A stretch of 64,000 nt of DNA from Cycas panzhihuaensis (taxonomy: Eukaryota; Cycadophyta). The notes below the pieces were generated by a model. That model ran no database searches, had not been told where the DNA came from, and saw nothing but the letters and a program-made list of their open reading frames with translations. Shown piece after piece: positions 54,781 to 64,000 of the stretch (position 1 is the first letter of the stretch; each line of letters begins with the position of its first letter). The stretch spans positions 132,067,741-132,131,740 of the forward strand of contig CM041465.1 in assembly GCA_023213395.1 (NCBI GenBank), given 5' to 3'. The translations under genes and the position numbers were made by a program.

Positions 54781-57700
54781 CCGCTTTAATCTGTTCAAAC
54801 TTCACCCTTTGCAGCGGTTTGGTGAAGATATCAGCCACTTGATCTGCTGTGGGCAGTGTTCCAATTGTATTGTAGTCATGGACCAGTTCCCGGATCCTGT
54901 GGACTTTTGTACAAATGTGCTTTGTACGATCATGAAAAACAGGATTCTTGGCCATGTGGATTCTTGTTGATTGTCCACATGTAAGCTCGTTGGACCTATC
55001 GGGTGATATCCAAAGTATGTAATAATTTGCGGCCATATCACCTCCTTGCTAGCCTCGAAGCTATGTATTCGGCTTCAGCAGAGAATCAGAGTGATTTTCT
55101 CGCCTTGACCGCCATGAAATTGGAGTCGTTCCAAGAAATGTGATGTACCGGACGTTGATCTTCCTGTATTTTTGTCACCAGAAAATCCGAGTCTGTGTAT
55201 CTTTGTAAGTCCGAAATCATTGTTGTGCTCATACAACAAACCAAGTTTCTCGGTCGTCTTTAGGTACTTCAACACTCGTATTGCTGCTTGCCAATGGTTC
55301 TGCTTTGGAGTAGTCATGTGACGGGCAAGAATACCAACGGCATGGGCAATATCCGCCTTGTGTTGGTAACATAAATGAGGCTACCTACAAGTTGCCGATA
55401 AAGTGTTGCATCTGCCTCTCGAGTGTCTTCATCGGAAAGTTTGGCATTAGGCTCCATTGGAGTATACATCGCTCGCATCTTCTAATCCGAACTTGATTAG
55501 AAGATCGTTGATATATTTTCCTTGGGAGAGAAAAATTTTTCCATTGCATTGAGTTACCTCAATTCCCAAGTAATATCTCATTAGTCCGAGGTCGATAGCT
55601 CAAGGATTTTGACAAGTCCATCTTTAATTTGTTGATATCCCGCTCACTATTTCGATTATCAACTTGTCGTCCACAAAGATCAGGAGATATGTGACTTTGC
55701 CTTTTTCTCTCTTAATAAACAAAGTTGCATCAACGTCTTGATAGTCACATACCTCATATCCAAGTTGCCTCATTTTGTTGGACAACTTGGTGAACCAAGC
55801 GCGAGGGGCTTGCTTTAGGCCATATAACGACTTTTTCAGTCTACACACTTTCTGCTCCTGTCCTGCTATCTCAAAGCCTTCAGGCATGTAGATTTCTTCT
55901 TCCAAATCTCCATTGAGAAAAGAAGTTTTCACATCGAGTTGGTGGATTTTCCAACCCTGTTGAGCAGCCAAGGCCACAAGTGCTCTGATTGTGGGCCATT
56001 TGGTAGTTGGTGCGAAGACTTCTGTGTAGTCGATGCCTTCCCTTTGGGTGAATCCTTTTGCAACCAAATTTCGCCTTTGTGTTTTCAAGGGTGCCATCCG
56101 ATCAGTATTTATTTTTGAACACCCATTTGTTTCTCGACTACCTTCCTTCCCAAAGGCGGATCAACGAGCTCCCATGTACCGCTTCTTGATCAAGGATTGG
56201 TATTCCTCATTCATGGCATTTCTCCAAACCGTGTTTCTGACTTCTTGGTATGATAGAGGCTCGTCATTTGAAGCAAGGTGCGCTCACTTGGTTCAAGCTC
56301 TATGGGAAGTGATGTTTGCTCCCTTGCTCTGTAGGCACTACTGAGTGCCGGTTTGCCTACCTCATCGATCTCAAGTCTTTGTGCAACTGGTAGGCTTCTC
56401 GAAAACCTTTGGTTGGGAATGAGGTTTTCATTTCCACAACATCCTGGTCTTCATTTTGATCCTGAAAAGGATCATGGGAGATGTATGGTCCCGAGGTTGA
56501 TGACATTGTTGGAGAAGACGGCCCTACAACTGAAGGTGGTGAAGGTGGTTCTTCTGCAACTCCTTTTCCTTTTGATGCTCGACGTGGTGATTCCTGGCTA
56601 TTCTCCCAAGATGGCACTGGGTTGGCGCACATTGGCACAGGATCTGAGTCAAGGATAGTGTCCTCCGGGGCTCTATTGTCAGATTCCAAAATTTTGAGTA
56701 TTTCTTCGTCTCCCCAAATGTTGGAATCAGACATCATATTCCTGGACATCGTTGTATCTATGAGATGGTGCTTTAGAATCAAGTTGAAGTAGTTGATCCT
56801 CTGTCTCCGCAAAACACCACATCTCTAGTGATAATGATCTTCTTTAATGTTGGAATGAAGACCTTGTACCCTTTCTTGTTCATGGGGTACCCAACAAAGA
56901 TGCCCTTTAAAGCTCGCGGTTGAAGCTTATTTCTATGCTCATCAAGAATGTGAGCATAACAAGTAGAGCCAAAAATTTTGAAGTGATGGACGGTAGGGGT
57001 CCGTCCCACCATCGCTCATTTGGAGACGGGCCGAGCTTTGATGGACTTATGTTGTTCATGCAAGAGATTGCGGTATAAATAGCTTGACCCAAAGATATGC
57101 AGCACATTCTTGAAGACAAGCATAGCCCGTGCCATATTCATTATGGTTCTATTAGCCCTTTCAAGAACTCCATTCTCACTGAGGGTACCGCAATAGTTGT
57201 TTGATGCTTGATCCTCACGACACAAGAAGTCTTCGAATTCATTTGAAGTGTATTCGCCACCATTGTCATCCCCGAGACACTTGATTGATATCCGATTCCT
57301 TCTCTCGTGAGAGCCTTGAATGCCTTGAATCCGTGAATGCTTCATCTTTTGATTTGAGAAAGGTCACCCATACCTTTCGAGTGAAGTCATCAATAAATGT
57401 AATATAGTACCTCTTCCCCGTGAGAGAAGGGATAGGCATAGGCCCACAAATGTCCGAGTGTACTAATTCAAGAGGTTGACCGCTTTCCATTGACTCGGGA
57501 AATGGTCATGCGTGGGATTTGGCAATAATGCAAGCTTCACATTTGAATGGCTTAGAGGAAAACTGGGTAGACACGAGTAGAATGATGATTTCCTTAAGCC
57601 GATCAAGTTTGACGTGCCCCATGCGAGCATGCCAAAGAGCTTCTAGGACAAATTTTGGAATGAGTCAATGTGACATTATATGCAAGTTCTTCCACGACAC

Positions 57701-58050
57701 GATGGGGCAACAACTTGGTATGCGGAAGAAGACAATGTGGTTCCATCAATCTAAATAGCTTACCTTCAAGTTTCCGGTCATTACCACAGAACATGAAGGC
57801 GGGTGAATAACACTAAGAACTTGATTATTAGATGTGACACTCGTGTCGAATCCACGGAGACAAGTGTGGATAACGACGAAGGTTTTGTTTGAGATGGGGA
57901 ATATACAAGACATCTTTTAAAGTAAAATTGGGCGGTTCGGGAGCTTGGGCATATAGAGCCCATGCCTTGAGCAAAGTTGTGTCGACTTATCACCCATGTG
58001 TACTACTCCGGTGACCTACGAATCAAAATCACGAAAGAAGTCTCGGTGAC
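54781..58050 (-). pseudogene. pol: Copia-4 pol remnant
   Basis: Read leftward: pre-integrase wording near 57700; integrase ELVHSDICGPM, FIDDFTRKVWVTF (57266-57490), DNGGEYTSNEF near 57270, GVLERANRTIMN near 57160; RT NLVAKGFTQREGIDYTEVFAP, KTSFLNGDLEEEIYMPEGF and [11 protein letters not shown] (55624-56097), catalytic LIFVDD near 55670 intact; then GLMRYYLGIE near 55585 and RNase H to HIDRTKHI-type words and VADIFTKPLQRVKF (54749-55036). Losses of one or a few bases break the frame about every 200-400 bp. Confidence 0.9.
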
Positions 58051-59226
58051 AAGTCATGTCCGGGTAGCTCTGTGTCCATAACCCAGTCGATGATGATGTT
58101 GATGCAAGATTTGCTGTCCCAAGTGGTCGAGGTAGTGGCGAATCAAGTCGACAAATGGTGTGCCACGGTGTGCCTCGATGTACCTCTTAGGTCCGGAAGC
58201 AATAGATGAAGTGGATGCTTCGCTTTGTTGAATACGTGCCTCAATGAGATTTGCTCTCGCAAATAAGTCATCATGACTCTCATCAACATTGTGGGCTTGA
58301 TGTTGTTGTTGTTGATGACGAGGCAACTGCTGTAGTCAATGCGGCAATCTTTTGCAAGGTGTCCTTTCCTGTTACACCTTTGACACGTTGGAGCATTGTT
58401 GTTTGGTTGTCTCGATTGATGCCTTTTGACTACTATTTTGTCCGACCTTGTTGTTGCCTATGTGGTTGTCCCCTGCTTTCCGCCTCTTCCACGACCTCTT
58501 CTTCCTCCGTGAAGATTGACCTTGCTGCTTGGTGTAGTATACTTCCTCGTCCATGTCAGCTTCAAAGGCTGCATTAGGAGTTGAATCTGAAAGTGGGAAG
58601 CTAGTAGTGAAGGTCTTGTCATGTTCAATAAACTTCTCGCCTAATGCTTGAAGTTGAGGGTCTTGGTGCCGATGACTGAAGATTTCCTAGCAGGTTCTTA
58701 TAATCAGGAACATGTAGACTGGATTGAATTAGGAAGGCCCAAGTTATGCATTGGGTCTTAAAATCCCTATCAATGGACTGTTTAATGGGGCGAAGAGCAT
58801 TGATTGTTTCATGTGCTCGCCCTTTACGCAGATTCGCATTTTGTTCACCTTCAATTCCATATGAATAAACTCCAAGTCCGATCGAGTACCCAAGCTTCTT
58901 TTGAGGACTTCGAGGACCTTGAAGGCGATGTCGTGCGTGTCATCGATCGGTTGTGCAAGGAGTAATCAGTAACTAGCGTGATCCCCGCCTCGATCTTCCG
59001 GGTCTTCAATGATCCACCGCCGCCGCTATGGATTATGAGCAGGAGGAGCTGGGGTGTGCCACCACCGCTGGGTGTGGTGTCGGTTGCCGGTACTATCGGG
59101 GTTCGCTCCAAGTGGTCCAGCCAGAGTCCCTCATACTTGGCTGCGTTCTTAACTCCGTGAACCATAGATCCCAATTCTCCTTCCCTTTGGCATACAGTCC
59201 ACATTCTGCTTGAAGTTGGTCGACAT
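58051..59226 (-). pseudogene. gag: Copia-4 gag and protease remnant
   Basis: Gag starts at 59226 (MSTNFKQNVD). The body is split into short frames (58851-59204, 58372-58554). The zinc knuckle, RCNRKGHLAKDC with the first Cys two residues upstream, lies near 58395-58350 in a third frame. Protease wording (WVMDTE-x-x-x-H near 58090) follows. A basic region KKRSWKRRKAG precedes the knuckle. Confidence 0.78.
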
Positions 59227-60298
59227 GGTGGTGTGAAAAGATGAATAAGAGTGATGTATATAAATGTGTATGAAAATGCACTAAGTAGAAGAAGGTGGAG
59301 TCACTGACACTTGTGACAGGTCTACCTGACGCAGCAGGGAATAATGAAGTAATGCAATGTAAGATGTGGAAGCAAAGAGATCACAAATAAGTATGTGATG
59401 TAAGTGATCTAATCAAGATAAGTGAGAAGGCCTATATAGAAGCCGGCATGTGGGTGCACACAACTGAAAACCAAAGTGATGTAGGATGTGTAACAAACCC
59501 AAACCTCTAACTTGTATCCAAAGTAGGTGAGGTGTCGATGCCTAAGGGGCTTCTAGTATACGTAGTTAATGGCCTTCACCCGATACCCGCACTGTTCCTT
59601 GGTGATGAAATCCAAGTAAACGTGGAGCCAGTGCACCTTGGTCCTCACCAGTTCACCAATGAGCGATATACTCTCAAGAGAAGTACGTGCATGTCCCACG
59701 GCTATGACGGATATTGGCCCACTAAATTAATTATCTTGATTAAGGGTTTCGGTTTTCCGGATGGTTATCGGGATAATCCCCGATTGGAGGCCGAGGTATG
59801 GCTAACCCGTCCCTCCACCACTATACGGTTATGACCGGACCCAAGATGAAACTCACACCTCCCTTAGGGCTCGGACTTGACCAACCTTGGTCTATTTCAA
59901 CCAAGGCGGTATGCGCACAAGTCAAGAATCTGGCGGTATAAAGTCGTCGAGATGAGTTGATTTTAAGGAAAGTGCTCTTGTTCTCGAATGTCATGTAAAA
60001 TAATCGAAACCGAATGTAAATGAATGTAAATGCTCCACTTAAGTGTTGTTGCCGTGTCCACCTAGTGCCCAAATGGCACTCTATGTGCCCAAGTGGCACT
60101 CAATGAAGTCTCCAAGTGCATGCAACCATTAAAATCATACACATGATGAGCCAAATCATCGGATATTGCTCCGATCCAGATGATTGGCTTTACAAAGGAT
60201 TTAAGTACCTTGTTCTTTTTACAAAATGGCCAAAATAGGCCTCTAAAAGCCACAAAGGCTATAAATGTCTTTAAAAAACCTCTTTTACATACAATATT

Positions 60299-60331
<33 letters not shown>

Positions 60332-61306
60332 GGGAAAACAAAACTAAAAATTTGAGAAATACAAGGTACACTGAAAATTCAAATTTTCAGCAAACTAAGT
60401 CTGCTGTTGGGTGACAGACTGCCCATCGCATCGCTTATATGGCACAAATTTCAAAAATTTTTGAAAAAATTAAAATTTCCATTTGCTAGCCTTCACCGCA
60501 CTTTCCAAATATACAAAATTTTTGAAAAATCTTGTCAAAACAGTAAAAAAGCCAGTTTTAACTCATGACCAAAATGTACTAGAAAACCTAAAATTGTCAT
60601 AACTTTTCAACGGAGCGTCGGATTCATGTGAGACTTGTCCCAAATGATAGATCGGGACGAGGAGATCCAAAAACATGTATTACAAGAGGAAAAACTCCTC
60701 GATTTTTGTAGATCCGAGATTTTAAATTTGAAAATGACTGCAAAAGCAGGCTGTTTGACCCTTTAAACTCAAAATCTCACGTCGCCCAAAGAGACAAAAG
60801 TGCTTAGGATGCCAAGACGCACCCATCGGTGAAATTTCGTGCGATTCTGGGCACTTTGATTTTTGGCCGCATCACGAAATCCGTACAGTCCGTACCGCGT
60901 CCGCACGGTTTGATTTTATACTTTAAAATCGCCTCTAATCGGTGAGAGTCACGATTTCTTCTTCTCGCAACCTTGAAATCGACTTTTCGCAAAAAATGGC
61001 CAAAAATAGACCAAAATGCCGATTTGAGGCTCAAAAGATGGTTGATAATTGCTATCACCGAGCAATTCTCGTGCTCCTTTAGGCCTGCAAATAGGTTGCT
61101 TTTAAGCAGCCACACTCCTTCTTCTTATCTCAGAAATAAGATAGTACAACAACATATAATTTTGTACTAAAAATCGCTATAAAAGAGCTTTAACAAATGG
61201 ATTTTTTAAAAATCCTCAACTCTTCACTTCACATGAATGGTGAAGAAGAGGAGAATATAGCTTGCAATCTCCTTGCAAGTGAGTGTGGCACTAGGATCCA
61301 CCCAAT
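59227..61306 (-). other. Copia-4 leader
   Basis: About 2.1 kb untranslated. It holds a 22-T run followed by a 12-A run (60297-60330) on the plus strand. Short open frames (for example 59532-59834 plus, 60804-61115 minus) have no recognisable motif. Confidence 0.7.
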
Positions 61307-61318
61307 GGCTCGATACCA
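61307..61318 (-). other. Copia-4 primer-binding site
   Basis: TGGTATCGAGCC on the minus strand, two bases from the LTR; TGGTATCGAGC matches the usual site with one change. Confidence 0.88.
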
Positions 61319-61320
61319 CT

Positions 61321-61687
61321 TGTTGAGGGAATGGATCTAGGGATCTAGTGCACTAACACTACACAATGGCAAATAGTGGAGGCAAGCACAATGTACTCAA
61401 CAAGAGAATGCTAATAGCTTGAGCTCAAAGAGGAGAAGTGTAGAATATGATCACTCTCCATGTAATTTCAGCTTATATAATGAGGATGCTCATTAGGGTT
61501 TGGAATTTGAGTTTTCCCTCCCAATGACATTCAAATGAGATTACATGAAATTACAATGAAATGAACTTTATGTCATTTCACTTAAGTGACTTAGGCATAG
61601 TCACCTTATCCTAAAGTTATAAACATAAAAGTGACTTTATCTAATTCTAACTTCATGAAATGACCATGTGACATTAACATTGTCACA
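61321..61687 (-). repeat. Copia-4 5' LTR (367 bp)
   Basis: Read base by base against 53929-54295 without a visible difference. TATA-like CTTATATAATGAG occurs near 61471. Confidence 0.96.
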
Positions 61688-62020
61688 AATACTTGTCTTA
61701 AAATCTTTCTCTCATTAAGGCAAGTTTGTTGAGATCAATTTCGAAGTGGTTTCTTAAAGATTTGAAAAGTTACAAGCATTTTTCTCAAAAAACCATATCC
61801 ACTAGTCTCGGATTTTGACCCAGGTTCTGCTCAATTGAGAAAAGTTCCTTTAGAAATTTTTATAGATTTGGAATCTACATTTCAAGGGCTCCATTTTGCA
61901 CCTATTTTTTGGGGGGGTCAGTATGCCTACAAATTTCCATACAACCTTGTACAATGTTCGATCGTACGGCCTAAAAGTACAGTCTCAGTGTATTTACTGC
62001 TTAGTTTTACAAATCTGAAA

Positions 62021-63117
62021 ATGGCCTCTTTAGTAGTTACCCTCATCGAAAGCAGATAAACTTATAGAAACAAATTTTAACATCTGAAAATTAAAATAGA
62101 AGGACTTCTAAGAGCCAAAATGCATGGAAAACTATAATCAAAGAAGAAAAGAAACCCTCAAATATTGTTGATTTAATAAGCTGGGAAGAGAGGGGCAATA
62201 CAACCATTGCCATTCTCAAACTTTCAATCTCAAACTCTCTTCTGTCTTATGTAGATGGTGTAGGTACTTCTCTGGAAATCTGGAAGGTGGTAACTTCCTT
62301 GTTTTGTGAAAGGAATGAGGCTAGAATAATCGCTCTAAGAGAAGATTTGTATAAACTTGGAATGAGAGAAAATCAACTTGTTTATGATTTTGTTGCAAAA
62401 GTAAACAATGTTAAAAACAATCTCATTATAGCCAGAGACAAGATTATAGACACAAAGCTTGTTCATTTGGTAGTAAAGAAACTACCTAAATCATTTGACA
62501 ACATGGTTAATATCCTTACAGGAGGAGGTCAAACTGCAAATATGACCTGTGAGGCTTTAACAGGGCATATGTTGAACCGGGAGTAGAGGAATAAAAGATA
62601 TCAAGAAGAAGTTGAAATCAAAGAAGCTTTTCTGTCAAAACTCAACTTGGATAGTAGAGGACATGGATAGAGTATTTTCAACAGACGTGGCAAAACACCT
62701 CCAGCAGAAAATAGAAATTGGACAGGCTTTAGAGGTCGTTGGTCAGAAGGAAGAAGTCGAGCAAGGTCAATTCCCCAGAGAGACTCTAGAGTTTGCTTCA
62801 ATTGTGGAAGACCATGTCATGTTTCATGTAACTGTCATGCGTCTAATGTATGCTATCACTGTGGATAGTCCAAACATTTTCCCTATCAATGCCCATAAAT
62901 ACGTGCAAAAATTTAGAGAGGGAAACAAGTTGTAGGTCATTACAACAAAGAACAAGATACGATGGAAGATGATGTGCAAATAGCCTTTGTTGTCGCTCTT
63001 GCCGCCAGTTTCAATACAACAGATGACTAGTACGTTGATTCAGGAACATCAAATCACATGATAGGTAGAAGAGAATGGTTTGAGACCTTGAAACCATATC
63101 CTTCTGATAGTATAATT
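62021..63117 (+). pseudogene. gag: Copia-5 gag and protease remnant
   Basis: Gag starts at 62021 (MASLVVTLIESR) with a stop straight after. Frame 62287-62586 carries the gag body (RNEARIIALREDLYKLGM, LVHLVVKKLPKSFDNMV). An RGR-type basic region precedes two zinc knuckles near 62788-62890: CFNCGRPCHVSCNC, then CYHCG with a stop. Protease YVDSGTSNHMIGRREWFETL (63031-63092) keeps Asp-Ser-Gly. Cut by Copia-6 at 63117. Confidence 0.85.
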
Positions 63118-63458
63118 TGTTAACATGGCAGTTGTTTGTTAAGCCACTGGTTAATGTTAATGTGGTGGTTTAACTTAATTGTGATTAACGAAATGGTGTA
63201 AGTTATTCAGAGGGTTACAACCCTTGTCAGTTGACACTTCTTGGAAGGATATATATATCCTAGAGCCCTTGTATGTTAATCAATCAAGAAAGTGGTAGTC
63301 AATATGATCTATTGATCTTTGTGGTTCCTGAAAGGGTTTCCCACGTAAATCCTGTGCACTGTGCATTCATTTTTTGTGTATATCTTGTTTGCTTGCTATG
63401 TATGGTAAAAGATTTTGTGGAATATAAACATGTATGTATGCATTCATGTTCCTTAACA
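63118..63458 (+). repeat. Copia-6 5' LTR (341 bp)
   Basis: TGTTAACATGGC to GTTCCTTAACA, with TGTTAA/TTAACA inverted ends. TATA-like GATATATATATCC near 63248. Confidence 0.85.
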
Positions 63459-63470
63459 TGGTATCAGAGT
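63459..63470 (+). other. Copia-6 primer-binding site
   Basis: TGGTATCAGAGT, one change from the standard, abutting the LTR. Confidence 0.9.
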
Positions 63471-63539
63471 CGTAGGATCCCACATAGTTGAAGCCAGAAG
63501 TTGGGCGGAGCAGTGAGGCATTGTTCAATCAAAATTTAT

Positions 63540-64000
63540 GGACTATAGTAACATCCTTGTTCAGTCAGAAAAATTAAGCTCGGATAATTGCTATTAGGGA
63601 AGAGTCATACAAACTCAAAATGAAAGAAAATCAATCTGTGTCAGAATTTGTGGCCAAAATAAATAGTGTTAAAAATGATCTCATCATTGCTGGGGATAAG
63701 ATATTTGACATAGAATTAGTTCATCTTGTGTTGAATAAACTTCCTAAGTCATTCGACAACATGGTTAACATGCTAACAATAGGAGGTTAGACAGAAAAGA
63801 TGACCTTTGAAGACTTGACAGGTCATATGTTAAACCAAGAACAAAGAACTAAATGATACGAGGAAGATGCCGCTGAAATAGAAGAAGCCTTTGTGTCGAA
63901 ACTTAACTTGGGCAGAGGACGTGGTCAATCAAGCCTCATGGACGAGGATGAACTTTCGCAACAAGCTTCAGAGGACACTGGGCTGACAGAAGAGGTAGAG
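63540..64000 (+). pseudogene. gag: Copia-6 gag remnant, N-terminus missing
   Basis: Trace begins about 80 bp after the primer site at WTIVTSLF and reads LKMKENQSVSEFVAKINSV, LVHLVLNKLPKSFDNMV and LTGHMLNQEQR, matching Copia-5 from about 90 codons into gag. The leader and gag N-terminus are therefore deleted. Stops near 63574 and 63789. Continues beyond the window. Confidence 0.8.

Larger units (their letters stand above)
53929..61687 (-). mobile_element. Copia-4: very young minus-strand copia element (7.8 kb)
   Basis: Two 367 bp LTRs look identical by eye. Perfect AATAC duplication (53924-53928, 61688-61692). Primer site at the right LTR and polypurine tract at the left show direction. It differs in family from all other copia elements here (gag start MSTNFKQNVD, RT LIFVDD). 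Coding regions are nevertheless broken many times. Confidence 0.95.
53310..64000 (+). mobile_element. Copia-5: copia element, split by Copia-4 and Copia-6
   Basis: A 210 bp 5' LTR, primer site, leader (53532-53928, 61688-62020), gag and protease (62021-63117), then Copia-6. The rest is beyond the window. Copia-4 sits in the leader with a perfect AATAC duplication. The LTR start shares the words AATGTTTTATCTA with Copia-0 and Copia-Y. Confidence 0.85.
63118..64000 (+). mobile_element. Copia-6: 5' part of a copia element, cut by the window end
   Basis: Complete 5' LTR, primer site and partial gag. The left flank is TAATT. It inserted into the protease of its relative Copia-5; the two gags are clearly homologous. 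Confidence 0.88.

Overview
The window is nuclear DNA of a seed plant with a large, transposon-rich genome. It is AT-rich, every long coding trace is a plant-type Ty1/copia or Ty3/gypsy gag or pol, almost all elements carry the initiator-Met tRNA primer site TGGTATCAGAGC or a variant, and the one host gene recognised is a plant-type acyl-protein thioesterase. The species cannot be named from this sequence, and no intact host gene was found. All element names used here (Copia-0 to Copia-6, Copia-Y, G0, G2, G3, E1, TR-GAG1, TR-GAG2) are local labels.

Layout. 1-1533: 3' end of Copia-0 (+). 1534-2814: 5' end of a minus-strand LTR element (E1). 2815-4200: unassigned DNA and a faint LINE-like fragment. 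From about 4210 to 53105 lies one old plus-strand gypsy element, G0, seen in three pieces (4210-4846, 12382-13183, 52090-53105) and split by two copia insertions: Copia-1 (+, 4847-12381) and Copia-2 (-, 13184-52089). Copia-2 is split by gypsy G2 (-, 14135-38113) and by a solo LTR (42880-43311 plus 50804-50945). G2 is split by TR-GAG1 (-, 14239-19053, in its 3' LTR) and by gypsy G3 (+, 20330-34025, in its integrase). G3 is split by TR-GAG2 (-, 25053-33071), which is split by Copia-Y (+, 27256-32351). The solo LTR is split by Copia-3 (+, 43312-50798). This is six levels of nesting, and nearly every join has a target-site duplication. Right of G0: Copia-5 (+, 53310 onward) is split by Copia-4 (-, 53929-61687) and by Copia-6 (+, 63118 to the window edge).

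Relative ages. LTR differences counted by eye fall with nesting depth: G2 about 50/430, G3 about 37/560, TR-GAG2 9/236, Copia-Y 2/220; TR-GAG1 is 21/393, Copia-3 about 15/535 and Copia-4 0/367. The nesting order and the LTR clock agree.

How parts relate. No element has an intact pol. The only undamaged retroelement coding region is the gag-like pair of reading frames in TR-GAG2 (25312-26498, minus). TR-GAG1 and TR-GAG2 are non-autonomous: they carry gag but no pol and must have used enzymes from elsewhere. TR-GAG1 also carries an intronless, inactivated copy of a host acyl-protein thioesterase (17193-17863), the most distinctive item in the window. Other notable signals are an LTR hairpin kept across related copies with paired base changes, clusters of the DRE core GCCGAC in the LTRs of both G2 and G3, and two very young elements whose coding regions are nevertheless full of frameshifts.
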